Under the pieces are notes generated by a model that saw only the letters and a program-made list of their open reading frames with translations, made no database searches and was not told the origin of the DNA. The position numbers and the translations under genes are program-made. From positions 2,491,001 through 2,555,000 of the forward strand of contig JADLSH010000389.1 of the NCBI GenBank assembly GCA_016169945.1: 64,000 nucleotides of DNA, written 5' to 3'. Shown here piece after piece: positions 1 through 12,612 of the stretch. How positions within the stretch are numbered: the first letter of the stretch is position 1; every line of letters starts with the position of its first letter. The DNA is from Trachythela sp. YZ-2020. Lineage: Eukaryota > Cnidaria > Anthozoa > Malacalcyonacea > Clavulariidae.

Positions 1-187
1 GCAAGTCCTTTAATTTTAAGATTGAACCAAGCACCAATCCTAGAAAATCATCTCCGCGTTGAGCAGTTATCTGCCTTTTCGCGTTAACCCTTCTGTTTTG
101 GTTCGCTAGATCACTAATATCGCGTTGATAAGGTCTAAGTTTGTCCATCGTTTCTTTAGAAAGTATAAAGTTTATTACATTTTTCAT
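1..187 (-). CDS. Partial mobile-element-like protein, N-terminus
   Basis: An open frame begins at an ATG on the minus strand (plus position 187) and runs off the left edge, giving about 62 codons. The start reads MKNVINFILSKETMDKLRPY, followed by a basic stretch rich in Arg, Lys and Gln and then a hydrophobic Leu/Gly/Val segment. The layout of a basic region, a KRQI-type motif, then hydrophobic Leu/Gly is reminiscent of short proteins linked to Polinton/adintovirus-like elements in invertebrate genomes. This is recall of a pattern and not a match I could run. The frame has no stop within the window. It could instead be a host exon or a chance frame. Confidence 0.3.
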   Translation of the reverse strand, partial: MKNVINFILSKETMDKLRPYQRDISDLANQNRRVNAKRQITAQRGDDFLGLVLGSILKLKDL

Positions 188-2634
188 ACAATTAATTAGA
201 AACCGAATCTGTTAATTCTTGCGATGCAGAACTCAACAGAGTTTATTATTGAGCTGTATGAGAGGTACATTAAACCTCTACAAACGATATGTGTTTGGGA
301 AGGTTAGTCATACCTGCTCGACGGTCAACAACGTAATGAATATTGTATAGATAGACTATATTCTTATATATTTACTTACCGCTACTACTAATAATAATAA
401 TAATAGAATTTCATTACCACCTTTGGCAAAGAATTACAGTGGTATTACAATTAAAAATTTTCTATAGTATAAAAACATAAGTTCTACATTTACATATTAA
501 AAAATTTCTAATTAATTTACTATAATAATATTGATAAAAAATAGATAATAACAATTTTGAAAGTCTAACCTTGCAGCTCTCGGAATGAGGGAGATTAGTG
601 TGCTGGAGATTAGCGGAAGGAACCCACCAACAGAGGAGGAGCAGGCCTCCTTTGCTCCATCTGTGGGAGAAGGTGTGCCTCTCACATAGGGTTTTTAAGT
701 CACATGAAGGCGAGGGCGCTAGCCCTGTACCCCTCCCTCATTCATCATCAACATTGAAGCTGAGATAACTCATCTTCATATCATGAAGACAAGCCAAGAA
801 ATCATAGTCATAGTTGTAGTTGTAGTTGTAGTTGTAATCATAGTCATAGTCATAGTTGTAATCATAGTCATAGTCGTAGTGGCGTAGTCGTAGTGTCGTA
901 GTCGTAGTCGTAGTCGAGACTATGTAAGGGATAGGGAGAGCCAAGGTGCTCCTGAGATAATGGATGTAATATACCGATATATGCTCAACCAAGCAACCAA
1001 TACAACTGTCAAAACCCAGTAACGTATTGGCGTAACTCCATGTACTAATTCAATTAATGCTTCAACATATTTAGAACTTTTTTCTCTCTTGAATGAGGGA
1101 GTATACCATAACGATTGCGCACGCTCAGTTTTACTTAAACAAATTTGGTCCTACATGCAGTAAGCAGTAGTATAAACTGACGTAATTTGTTGTTTTATGG
1201 CTATCCACGGAAATTGGCGATTGCCGAATGGCGACAAATGCAAGCCGAAAGCTATAGTAGCTGTTGCCCCAGCTGCTAAAAAGGTCCTGATATTTCAGTT
1301 CATTTGATATCCAAGTTTTTATTTGGAAAGTTAACATAGAAGGTTAGGCTAGAAATCCATATGTTTGACGTTGTAAAACAACTCAGATGTATACATATAA
1401 ATAGATTGAATCAATCTACCTGAAAAATACAATAAGAACTTCGACATTTTGAGCGAAGGCCCTTCGTATAGAAGTTAGACGAAGGGCATTCGTTCGAAAC
1501 GTCATTATGCCCCCTAAAAATAGGCCTTCCATCGTTCTAAAATATTCTAAAAATGACTTTTCCATAAGTGTCCGTCTTTGCCATAACTGTCCGTGTGTCC
1601 GCGTTCCCGCGTGTCCGTTAAAACTTAGAGCGTCTTTTTATAAACATCAAGCACGATATTTACCGAGATATATGACATGTTACGCTTGGTCAGGTTTTAT
1701 CAATAAGTCATAAATGTAACGACGCTTAATTATTTAACAGTGACGCCAGCGTATGGAAAAGGCTACTGCTCTCCTGTTCCTCTGATTATCATTCAATACA
1801 ACTACGACTATTACAGCTTCTGTTACTGACGATCTCTAAACAAAAGGGTAAGATTTCAACTGATGCAAAACTGGTAGAGAATAGTCGGTAATTGTATCTT
1901 GTCTATCGACAATTATGTTGCATACATTATCTACGATAATATTAATACAAATCATGGAGCTTTAAAGCGAAAATAGCAATAATTGTGTGTTGAAGCATCT
2001 ACAAACGGCGATTGCGTTACAATTTTATATTGGTTTGAAGTTAAAGGGTGTTCATTTAATGTAAACTTCGAGTTCTCACGACTATACTGCTGAAATATAT
2101 TGTATTGCGATGGCGATATTATGGACTTTCGCGATTTGTAATATCTTTCAGTTTCACGGAACAACTTTTCGTCGGCATTCAATTCTTACTAGAATTGGTA
2201 CTACGGTGTAAGAATGACATATCAGAACGACTGAGAAAACCGTGATTTCAAAAAGGGTTATTTGGTAATGGCTCAATGCTTGCTTTGTCTAAGCCGGCGA
2301 GGCAAGCTCTTCATTAAATACATACAACTGAAGAGCAGGATATCGGGGTTTCCTGGCTCAAATTTTAATTTCAATCACTAAATTCAGTTCTACATTTTTC
2401 CCACCATAGATCACTGCTTACTCTTTCTTGGGTTTAGATGAAAATGCATCAAAATTTATGAATCGAAACAAAATTTTCCTAACGTAAGCCATTTTCATGG
2501 CTATTAGATTGGCTATAAGTAAAACGAGGAACGGGGAATCGAGAGACGAAACAAGGAATGGAATAAGGAGTGGGAAAACTCGGAACGGAAAAATCCGGAA
2601 TCTAGTGTAAAACCCGGAATACTATATATTTTAT
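188..2634. other. Gene-free AT-rich stretch
   Basis: I see no convincing exon here. It holds a microsatellite (about 801-916), a short imperfect palindrome around 1450-1495 built on GAAGGCCCTTCG, and a run of imperfect CGGAA-rich words at about 2520-2630. The short open frames lack domain signatures. Confidence 0.6.
801..916. repeat. Trinucleotide-based microsatellite (GTA/GTT/CAT-rich)
   Basis: Interspersed GTAGTT, CATAGT and GTAGTC words run for about 115 bp. The minus frame through it reads as alternating Asp/Asn-Tyr, which is a by-product of the repeat and not a gene. Confidence 0.85.
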
Positions 2635-2643
2635 ATGCGGACT

Positions 2644-2841
2644 TAGACTTGCTCCAAGTCTGTCTCTTAAAGGGTTTTTTATTGGGGAGTTATAAAGGAT
2701 TGGGGAGCTAAAAGTTGGGGAGTTATAAAGGGTGCACGAAAATGCGGGCGGGAGGATTTTCGTGCGCCCTTTATATAACTCCCAATCCTTTATAACTCCC
2801 CAATAAAAAAACCTTTAAGAGACAGACTTGGAGCTAGTCTA
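2644..2841. mobile_element. 198-bp hairpin MITE with 9-bp target duplication
   Basis: The element begins TAGACTTGCTCCAAGTCTG and ends with the near-exact reverse complement (CAGACTTGGAGCTAGTCTA), so almost the whole element folds on itself. It is flanked on both sides by ATGCGGACT (2635-2643 and 2842-2850), a 9-bp direct repeat. Nine-base duplications are typical of Mutator-like transposases; the family assignment is inferred from that length only. No coding capacity. Confidence 0.85.
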
Positions 2842-3710
2842 ATGCGGACTGTGCCGTTGATGGTAAATAGAAAAACAAACGGTATAATTATATAGTATGA
2901 CTATATATTAATGCTAAAATATCTCACGATCTCTGATAGAGTGTACAAAAACAAATTACAAGACTTTATTAATGAAAATAATTCACTTCTTAAGAATTTT
3001 TCAAGTTGCCAGTGATGATACAAATCTATTACCATAATAAGACAAATTTAAGTGTGAATTTTATATCGATTAATAGTAACTTAATAATGTATGCATGCTA
3101 CAGAGAACTTAATCAGTCTTTTTATTAATAGTTGTTTAGTATATTAATTTAACACGGCCTTATGAAAAGCAACCTTTTCAATGACTTAGATCCTTGAAAA
3201 TATTATATTATTTTTACTTTATATTGACTATGTATTAGGTTAATAAGCGTACATGCTTCAAGGCATACATGCTACTACACCGCCGTATATCGTTAGAAAG
3301 AGCGTAAATTAAAATGTGTACGACATATAGGCCTAGTCGAATTTCGAGGCAATATAGACCAACATAGTATGTCTGAATTTTGCGCAAATTGCTTCTGAAT
3401 ATAGAACTTTAAATCAACGATGTTATTTAATACTATAGTCTGCCAAGATGTAAACATGCAGAATTGTATCTTGAATATACTTACTAGGGTACCTTGAAGG
3501 TAGGAAATGCTGCGGGGCTGTTATTATTTTATAGCTTTATAAAACAAACGTGACGTTTATGCACCACAAATTATATTCAGTAGATTGTAATTATTGGCAT
3601 TGACCCATTGTGTATGCCAGAAAATATCAGGTTTCTGGCTGGCTAGCGCGCTGACAAGCTAAATCTATCACAAGACATGAAAGCCATCAATAGGCCTATA
3701 CCTAATGGAA

Positions 3711-4801
3711 CTTTGGCGCAATGCATGCCGGGAGTTGGGTATCAAATTCAAATTCACTTGCACGAGAAATTTTGTTTCATGGCGGCGATTTTGTTTCAAA
3801 GAACAAATAATGAATTATCTATCCAATCTTCGTTGCGATCGTAGTTATTTTTATCGCTCTGTGGAAAGAGAAGCCTTGGCTAAATTCTGTGCAAATTACA
3901 AGAAATTTGCTGCACGTATAACGGAGAAAACATCCTTGAAAGGAAGCCTTGAGTGAACAAAATTCGAACACAAACATCGTTTAACAATTGATTTGGTCAA
4001 AGTTTTCAGGTATTGTAATGTTTTAAGAGACCGTCAGTAAACGATTTTGCTCTAGAAATATTCTCAGTATGTTGTCTATTTAAGCTGATCATGAATTTTT
4101 ACCGACAGATCATACGTTTTAAAGCCATATTTTGCGATCTTAAATTGATACTAAAAGCTGCCTTAGCTAGAATATTGCATCATTTGCATGCATGGAAACA
4201 ATGGCCTTTGTGACGTAAAAGCACAGAGCATTTCTTATGTTTTGGCGCGAAAATTTGACTTACATTTAGGCCAAGTTTACTGTATTGTACAAAAGAATTT
4301 TTTAAATTGCATTTCCGCTAGTTTTTCCTGGCGTAAAAGCAGTTTTTGTAGGTGTTTTTCTACTTGGAGTGCCTTGGATCTTTCATTCTACAAGTAAACA
4401 GTAGGTTTATAAATTCTAAAGTCATAAAACACACTCCGAAAAGGTTTTCACAAGAATGTTTGTAGAGCAAAACCGTTTACTGACGGTCTTTTACAACATT
4501 ACAATACCTGAAAACGTTGAACAAATCGACTCTTAAATTATGTTTCTGCTCGAATTGTGTTCACTCATGGCGTCCTTTCAAGGTTGTTTTCTCCGTTATA
4601 CGTGCAGCATATTCCTTGTAATTTACACAGAAGGTAGCCAACGCTTTTCTTTACACACAGCGACCAAAATAGCAACGATCGCGACGAACATTGGATAGAT
4701 AATTAATCATTTGTTCTTTGAAACAAAATCGCCGCCATGACAACAAAATTTCTCGTGGAAGTGAATTTTATACCCAACTACCGGCATGCATTGCGCCAAA
4801 G
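3711..4801. mobile_element. 1.1-kb foldback element with about 350-bp arms
   Basis: The left arm (3711 to about 4060) and right arm (about 4455-4801) are inverted copies with scattered substitutions. Both outer ends begin CTTTGGCGCAATGCATGCCG. The middle of about 395 bp is unrelated. I see no clear target duplication. The left arm carries an 83-codon frame and the right arm has a related, stop-broken reading, so the arm may derive from a coding fragment. The family is not recognised. Confidence 0.8.
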
Positions 4802-5207
4802 CACAATATAACAACTAAACTATGAGCTCAATATTTCTATGAGGTGATAGTTGATGACGGCGAAGCCCGAATGAACTATCATCTCGTAGAAATCGAGAGC
4901 GAATGATCTAATTGTTTTAGTAGAAACTAAGAACCTACATTTCTCTCTTTGGGGCTCGAATCAACAAAATCCTTCCCAAATAGCTTTTTTTCGTCTGGCG
5001 GCCATCTTGGATTTTATAACGTGTCGACCCCAGGCCACTCACAGATCGCTGTATCCAGCCATGTTGATTCCCTTACATCACGGTCTTAGCCACTTCGCCC
5101 ACAACTTGAACCGGCTGTTCAACAAAACTCGGTGCCGCGTCAACCTCCTGTAGTAGGCCTACAACACGCTTCCTCCCCCCGGAACGTGGTCACATTATCC
5201 TGGCTCA

Positions 5208-6036
5208 TTGCAGTCTAGCGCTCTTCCTGTAGTTTCGGTAGCCCAAGAACACGTACCGTCAGGTATTTCATATAATTTGCCCCCTATCGAACCGCGTTAT
5301 ACGGACGCTCATGACCTCTCTTTAGCTTATCTCGATCAGGCGCACTTGTTTCATCACGCTATGGTAATCGGCCCTGTTCCCCACAAACTCGCAATTACGT
5401 CGGGCCGTTATATAGATTTGGTCACTCTCCTCGCCTAACAGCCAGAGGGATCCTCTGTTCCCACTTCCTTGTTCGATGGTCGTTTTATCATAACTCCTCC
5501 GCCGGAAAATCGCGTCAGATTTTTGACATTCTGCAATGGGTCCTAGCGTTTTCGATCTTACTCCTTCGTTCTCGTGTCTTCATTCCCCTATCGTACTCGC
5601 GACCTGTTGTTGTACGAACTGCTTATCTGGCGTACATATGTTCAATTCGGCAGAGACTCATGGCGCAATTACGACGAAGCGTTTCGCCGCGACGCGGCAG
5701 TCCGCGGCCTCTCAGATTGGTCGAACATGTATGTTGAACTGTATAACATCCATACTGCCACCCCCGCGTTCCGCGTCCCCCTTTCGTTCCCCCGTTCCTC
5801 CTTTATTTGCCGGTCGTGGAACTCTGGGCGTTGCACCGCCTTCGGGCGCCAATGTAGATATCGCCACGCATGTGATCGTTTTGGTTGTGGGGGTGCTCAT
5901 CGTCGTGTCAAATGTCCGTTCACTTCGGCCCCTGATTCTTCCTTGCCACCCACCAAGTAGGCTTCCCGCGGTTCCTCATTATCTTCTCTTCGCGAGGCTC
6001 ACTCGTGTGCCTTCTGTATCCACTTACTATCTGTAA
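5208..6036 (+). pseudogene. DIRS-type retrotransposon ORF1 (gag-like) remnant
   Basis: Three frames together resemble the ORF1 product of DIRS retrotransposons. In the frame 5574-5960 there is a Trp/Tyr-rich region (RTYVQFGRDSWRNYDEAFRR) with a WSNMYVELYNIHTA block, followed by a Cys/His cluster of form C-x7-C-x5-C-x3-H and then CDRFGCGGAHRRVKCP. I recall this order from DIRS gag proteins of corals and fish. Stops and frame changes near 5438 and 5560 break it. The local base composition is clearly more GC-rich than the flanks, in keeping with an inserted element. Confidence 0.6.
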
Positions 6037-6313
6037 AGATCAACAAAGATTTGTTGTTGTTTTTTTGTTTATTGTGTACTCATTTGCTCACCGGAATTGA
6101 TTTTTTGTTCCCTTTCTCTCCCTACTAGTCCCCACCCCCCCCCCCTTATCTGGTGGTTTCTGGCCAAGACCTATTCCAGCTCTACCCTCATCTTTGTAGG
6201 TCCTTCCGCATTACCTCTATCATCGTTTACTATCAGGTCAATCTGGCCCCAGCGTCAACTTCAAACATTCTGTACATGAGCTTCAGGACTATCCAAATCC
6301 CCGGAAAGACTAC

Positions 6314-6544
6314 CGCCTGTATTCTAAAAGCTCACTCAGACTCACACTTAAAGAGTGGAGGTTCAATTTGAGCTTCCCTTGAGTGTCAGTACTGTTTTTA
6401 AATAGCTGGAGGGTGAGTACTCACATAGTATGGTACGGCACTAACCCTCCAACTATTCAAAAACAGCACTGACACTCAAAGGAAGCTCGGATTGAACCTC
6501 CACTCTTTGAGTGCGAGTGTGAGTGAGCTTTTAGAATACAGGCG
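6314..6544. mobile_element. Palindromic MITE inserted in the DIRS remnant
   Basis: The outer ends are CGCCTGTATTCTAAAAGCTC and its reverse complement. The arms pair over about 100 bp with a few mismatches. TAC lies on both sides, a possible 3-bp target duplication. The element sits between the gag-like and reverse-transcriptase-like DIRS pieces. Confidence 0.75.
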
Positions 6545-6547
6545 TAC

Positions 6548-6760
6548 GTGTTAGCGGGAATCCACGACGTATTCCATGTAGGTCTTGAACAAGCTCGGGT
6601 TGACCTTCGTCCCTCGCACCGCTATCTCAAGTCGGCGACTGAACACCCAAAGGTGATTGATAAGTACTTTTCAGCGGAAATCGCAATCTCGTACCCAGAG
6701 CCATCGTTAAATGGCTCTGGCCACATGAGTTGGAGAAATGAATCTGATTGGTCAATCTAA
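6548..6760 (+). pseudogene. DIRS reverse transcriptase fragment
   Basis: The 70-residue frame contains a motif of the type SATEHPKVIDKYFSAEIA. This resembles the segment just upstream of the polymerase core in DIRS reverse transcriptases, where a His-Pro pair is followed by a Tyr-x5-Glu helix. The fragment ends after CCAGAGCC repeats and no polymerase catalytic motif remains. It follows the gag-like remnant in the same orientation, separated only by a MITE. Confidence 0.5.
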
Positions 6761-8060
6761 GAGCTATGGGACCCATACCCCCTGTGGCTATCCTTAGCGC
6801 GGCCAATATATTTTGTATAGGAGTGAACACGACATTTTTGCCTAAAAATTTTGTTTCTTTTGACGATTTTTTGTTGATATTCGTCGTGAATAGTTGTGAT
6901 AGAATTAAGAAGTTCTTTATGAAACACTTCGTGTCATTTGAGGAAAAGAATGGACTTCTTTATGACAATAATTGGAAATTATTTTTGACTCTGAGTTTGA
7001 TATGTGCCCTTTCTCTGATTTCAATGGAGTTTTGACTGTATTTGTATGTTTTAAATGTAATTATGTTATTAAGAAGAGAGAGGAAATTCATGTGTACAAG
7101 ATTCACAAGTGTACTGAGATTTTTGTACAAGATGTGGGATTTATTTATTGAACTGTAAATACACATTATACATTATGAATTATGGTGTTTGACAATATCA
7201 ATATGTTGACTAGTTGGCAAAAAACAGAATTATGCAACGACGTTATGGATAATTAAATATGTGGCAAAATTTGTAATAATATGGTATATATTATAATCAT
7301 GATCATCAATAGTTGCATTTGAAAATTGAGCTTCATGGAAGTAATTATATATCTTAATACGTACGGTGGTTGGCACTTTACAAAATATTGGGGGTACCCA
7401 ACCTGCTGTTGCTACCAATTTCAATCTTAAATATATTTGACACAATAGAATTTCAGATTGTTAGAAAACATTGAGGGGAGGGGTAGTCCCATTGCCCCCT
7501 CTGCTAGTGTCTACAACTGGTCACCAGCTACGACTAGGTCTCTGGTTCTAGGTGCGCTCAAGCCTTGTAGACTTTTTAGAAGCAAGACTAACTAAACTTT
7601 TATGTTAAATGGCAAGCTGTAAAGCTCGTACACCTTTGACAGAAAACCTAGCATAATACAAGATGCAATTTTTAAACACCTTTATTTATTTCAACCATGT
7701 CTACATGCATAATGGTTTAATTTAGTCATTTTACACATTAACCATCAATATACTCTATAAATGAGCCTTGTATTGTTATTTTACTTTGTATAGCACCAGA
7801 CATTTTTAATAATATGTAAGGTGAGATTCTTGTGTATGGGTTAAGCCTGGTTATTATTCTTGCAACTTTGTCAGCAATTTTTCTCCTGATGTATGCAAAT
7901 AGTGGATTTACAAACAAAAGTGTGTGATGAACATCTACGCTTCTATCAGTGTGTTCTTGGCCATTTGTTTGATGAGGAAGAAAAAATTGCCAACACAATT
8001 TCTAGTTTGAACTATGCTTTAACCTAACTACCTATTGCCCACATATATTTTAACCCCTTA
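6761..8060. other. Gene-free AT-rich stretch
   Basis: Only short frames without recognisable motifs are present, such as the minus frame at 7738-7998. I can support no gene, RNA or complete element here. Confidence 0.5.
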
Positions 8061-8175
8061 TTAACCCATTAACTGGCAGTACCCTACTGCTGACAAGTAA
8101 AATTGTCTGGTGTGAGGCAGAGTAAAATACTATAAAAGTAGGGCGCATCTGGGCACATTACCAGCTAATGGTTTA
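8061..8175. mobile_element. TTAA-flanked mini-element, copy a
   Basis: It starts TTAACCCATTAACTGGCA and ends GCTAATGGTTTAA, so TTAACCATT-type ends are inverted around a 115-bp unit. The same termini bound the copies at 8514-8621 and 22110-22160. TTAA is the target of piggyBac and Kolobok transposases; which one applies is not determined. Confidence 0.6.
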
Positions 8176-8513
8176 ATCACCAAAGCCGCTTGACCTCAAT
8201 GTTCCAATTCCTTTATTATTTCATATGTAAAATGCCAGGCTAATTTTATTGGACAGTCCGTCCAGAATACACAAATCTATAATTTTAACTCCAGACTTAT
8301 ATTTCCATTGTTTATAGTGGTAAGGTTTCTCATCACTCATCAGCATCATAAAACTATTGTTTAATATAGACAGTCCAAGGCATATCTGAAATAAATTTTA
8401 AATATATTAAGGTTATAAATTCAACCACGAATACACACACACATTGGTATAGTAGCTTTGGCCATAACTTTATTGAAGAAAATCCCTCTATTTTACCAAG
8501 GGGAAGTAATAAT

Positions 8514-8621
8514 TTAACCCATTGAGCTGCAATGTCATTTTACTCTGTCTAATGCAAGACGATTTTACTTGTCAAGGGAAGGGTCTTGCACATTAATGGG
8601 GTTGCACATTAATGGGGTTAA
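8514..8621. mobile_element. TTAA-flanked mini-element, copy b
   Basis: It begins TTAACCCATTGAGCTGCAATG and ends AATGGGGTTAA. The right end carries a short tandem duplication of GCACATTAATGGGGTT. Family members are listed under copy a. Confidence 0.6.
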
Positions 8622-8747
8622 TATATGATATTTCAACAACTGTAACAAAATATATCTGATACATTGATACAACCAGGGTTGTGCAACAAGTAACAAGCAA
8701 TGTTTTCATTAAAGAATGGCAAACTCAATAGAGCTGAATACTATTAA

Positions 8748-9863
8748 GGTGGTCCAATACCAAATTTTAAAAGAAAATCCTATTTTGAAATTAGCCATAT
8801 TATGCATCATTAATGGTCCCTTTTTCGTTTTCTTGTGTTAATTTTTCTATTTGTTTGGCGTAAAATGGATAAATAGGGGAAAATAGCAGCTTGTTTGAAA
8901 TTTTGTCCCGTAGCAACCACCATAGCAACGATATGTTACTGGAAAATCGCGAGCATTGGAGAATTTACGAAAAAGTTTTTTTCTCCAAATGAGTACCCAC
9001 CTACCCCTCCCTAGCTATATAGTGATTTTAAACGATTTTATTTCAAATTACACCAAGTACAAGTCGGTTATATTTCGGCGGGAGAGGCGTTATAATTGGG
9101 TGAAAGCAAATTGTTTTCGTGCTATATATTTTCGTAATTACGGTTCCACTTCAAGGCTATGACTGATTGAGGACATCATGTAAAGTCTGACGAAAGTCGA
9201 TCTGCCATAACCTTTCAAAGAACCGAAGGGTTACACATTGGTGTCTTTTTAAAGACAGCAAGCAGCGGAGAGTCACAGCTGGGAACCAAACTTAGGTATT
9301 GAAATAGTACGTGTTAAAGATTTTTGAAAAAATCTAGCATGGCATTTTCATGATATATATGCCTACCTCTCCCGTTTAGGATGTGTTTGGGTATGTGATT
9401 TCGACCCCGAATTAGTCTTAGTATATTTTGTTAGCATTTGAAAATATAGGGGAGCTTCATGTCGAATTGAAAATATAGGGGAGTTTCATGTCGAATTTTT
9501 CATTTGCATATTAAAATATAGGGGAGCTCCATGTCGAATTTTTCATTTGTGCGTATAATGTAAGTAAATAAAAGGTTTTCCAATATAAGGCGCACACACT
9601 TGCAAATATGTTGTTTATTTAAACTGGCATTATACAAATATAACTTTTACATAATTTCCAAATATCTATATGGGTATATCTATATACCGAATATATAAAC
9701 TATAATGAACTATCTATCTATCACTAAAAATTGTAACACTAATCCACAAATTGTACTAACAGTGAGTGATTTTGTGTCAGCCACTCATGTTCTATAATAT
9801 TAGAGGAAAAATGAGGAAAAAGTATTAAATTAGGAAAAATAGTTTTCAATGTATAAGACCACC
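8748..9863. mobile_element. 1.1-kb non-autonomous element with TTAA duplication
   Basis: TTAA at 8744-8747 and 9864-9867 flanks ends GGTGGTCCAATAC and GTATAAGACCACC, which are inverted copies with two mismatches. No transposase frame is present. It is probably a piggyBac- or Kolobok-mobilised element. Three internal tandem units lie at about 9440-9545. Confidence 0.65.
9440..9545. repeat. Three short direct repeats inside the TTAA element
   Basis: The unit AAAATATAGGGGAGCTTCAT plus GTCGAATT occurs three times with small changes, the last two separated by a TTTCATTTGCATATT spacer. Confidence 0.75.
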
Positions 9864-10960
9864 TTAATGTGACCATCATGTTCATAAACCGAACATTGAA
9901 CTTTAAATGCATTTTTCTCGAATAAGCAAAAATTCCATTATTGCGCGCAGGATATCTGAAGAGGTATTGAAGCTATCTTGATGAAATTTTCAGCATAGAC
10001 TCATCGTATCAAGCTCTAGGTCGTGAACTAAAAGAATTGAGTTATGTTGAATAGTTTTTAAGTGGCGACAGTTTCCATGCGAGTCGTCAAATGCCTTTCC
10101 AGTTTTTTACCTGTAAAACTGGTGATAATGCTTCAATGTTGATTGTTTTAGTTCAACCCCTAGACAATGTTATTTGCTAGTAAATAAAAGTTATTCCAGA
10201 ATTTTATCATTAATGCTTATTTAGTTATCAGAACCACAAGCTTGCAGAACTTCTGCCACCGAGACTAGCGATCAACAAACAATTACGAAATAAAATAACT
10301 TTTGAAGTCGCACCGGCATGACAGACCGCTTTGGAAATTCCTTCATTATACATTATGCGAAAAAACATCATAAGTAGATTATTTTTAAATAATATCAACA
10401 TAATTTTGTAAAATAGAAAAATCCTAATTTATAAATTACTTTTATTATCACACATAATATGCAAAATTGACTTTGTTGTATACTAAGCAGATGTAGCTAG
10501 TTTGTAGCAGTAGACTGCTAGATGTTGTTTTAATAAACCAGATATTATCTATTTATCTATCTAATTGTTTTAAAAACACATATAGAATTTTACAATGATA
10601 AGTTTTCTGGTGTTTATTATAGTTTAGATAACAATAGCCCAGATAAAGTAAATATATACTCAGACTCTACATTATAAAGAGCCATCAGACGAGGGGTTGT
10701 TCAATATCACATGCTTGCCATAGCAACATGTATGGTTATGTGACCAAATTTAGATGCCGCATGTGACCAAATTTAGATCCAATCATATATGGCTGGATCA
10801 GTCTACGCAAATTCCGCCTGCCAATATGCGCTATAGACGTGTTTACAATATCCTAAACTATAGAATTTCAGCGGTTTTTCTTTACGTCGTCCGCGAACAA
10901 CCACCGACGTCCGTTAAAATGTATATATATATATGCCTGCTTAACATAGCCCCTCTGGAT
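9864..10960. other. Gene-free AT-rich stretch
   Basis: No exon or complete element is recognised. Low-complexity AT words and TATATA runs are present. Confidence 0.5.
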
Positions 10961-11115
10961 ACCAGCTTCGGCTGAATGGGCTACCCTGTCGAAATAAAAT
11001 GTTACTACTACTACTATACTACATACTATGAGTCACAACCTCTTTAACCAGCTTCGGCTGAATGGGCTACCCTGTCGAAATAAAATGTTACTACTACTAC
11101 TATACTACATACTAT
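10961..11115 (+). repeat. Tandem pair of LINE-like 3' tails
   Basis: The unit ACCAGCTTCGGCTGAATGGG followed by CTACCCTGTCGAAATAAAA and a TACTACTACTA tail occurs twice with a period of 86 bp. A CTGTCGAAATAAA end with a simple-repeat tail is typical of CR1/L2-like LINE 3' ends. The two copies are nearly identical and so recent. Confidence 0.6.
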
Positions 11116-12612
11116 AAGGTCACAACTATCTTTTTTAATGTTTGTTCTGCTACTTTAGTATTTTTTTTTGTTTAAGTTAAACGATTTTATGTTACTCGTC
11201 CTGTGATGAGTTTATCCTCGCGAGAATAGTAATTCAGCAATGGGCATGCCGGACAAACAACCGACGGGAAAACAACGGACGATTTGCTGTTGAGACTTTT
11301 TGCGTATTTGCATCTTTTCAGATTGTATAGAATTGGAGCGCTGATTTAGAGTCCTTTGTTCAGAAGAAATTTACCCAAGATTTGGGCATACTATTGCCTC
11401 GAAATTCGACTATGTTGTACAGGTTCTTACGCTTTTTCTACCGATTTATACGGCAGTGTATAGTAGCATGAACCTTGAAATACCGAAACTTTAAAAATCT
11501 ATCCAGCCTCGTATTCAGGTTTAAACTTAATATATAGCCATATTATGTAATTGTGCCATTGAGTAAAAATGCCATACACAAGAGACGGAAAAACGACCAT
11601 ATTTGTATAAACTTAACTAAAAAAAAAGACAATGAGTCTTGTATTTTGATGGACTTTCCAAACCTTGTATTCAATTAAATATGGTTTAGATTTTCGAATG
11701 AGTTTTATTGCAAAATTCTGTCAACACTACTTTGGATTTTTGTCCATTATCACACTTTGTAGGCCAGAATTTATATGAAAATAATTTTTGACACTCGTAT
11801 ATATGCCTGAGCATGCGTCTTGTTCATTTAGTCTGCATGGTTCTATTTTGTCGTAAAAGTCGTGACCATGTCAAGGTAGCCGATGTAATAGAGTGTCCAT
11901 ACATTTCAGACTAATTTACATCGTCGAATTTACAGAAGTTACGAGTAACGAAGACTTTACTTCCTGTTTCTTCCAAAAGAAGACTTTCAAGTCTGTTTCT
12001 TCCTTGATGTCTTTTTTAGGTTATTACAATTGAAAGATACTCTGTGACATCGGTATAAATTTTCGTGCTGAAATGGGAAGCGATTTGGAGTATCGATTTC
12101 CTTTTTTCGCATTTTCACTGAGGCGTCGTTTTAGTGAGGGTGAGGCCGCAGTATGCAATGGATCATTATTGATGAAAATAACAGACAATTTTGCACTGAA
12201 AATAAAATTTCGCGCTGTTTGCATGAAAGATGGACACTAGGATTTTGAACAGCGGTTGACTGTAACTGTGCAGTGTCCTGTTGAATGTCCAATCTCAGGT
12301 GATTGTCGTGAGTTTTCAAACTCAACTGGTTTGCTTACTTCCATTTCTAAAGAAAAAGTTTTGCTTGTTGAAACTTTCTTCTTATTACATTTGTTTGAAA
12401 TCTAAGCTGAAACTGCCAAGCCGTTAAGAAACTGCCAAATACTTGAAACAACTATTTGATCGTGGAAAAGGTGCTTATAACTTTTGTAACACTGAAAAGA
12501 CCATAAAAACATAGAAATATTTAAAAACATAGAAATTTTCCAAGTACCTTAACGAAAATCAAGATTTTGATTCAAGATTCCGATTTCAATCATACAAAAG
12601 CGCACAGACTAC
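11116..12612. other. Upstream region of the DED-RING gene
   Basis: This AT-rich stretch precedes the first coding exon of the gene at 12613. It should hold its promoter and 5' untranslated region. I see no unambiguous core promoter and no other gene. Confidence 0.5.

Noticed and set aside
5712..5900. Minus-strand 62-codon frame in the GC-rich block
   Set aside because: It is the shadow of the DIRS gag-like coding sequence on the other strand.
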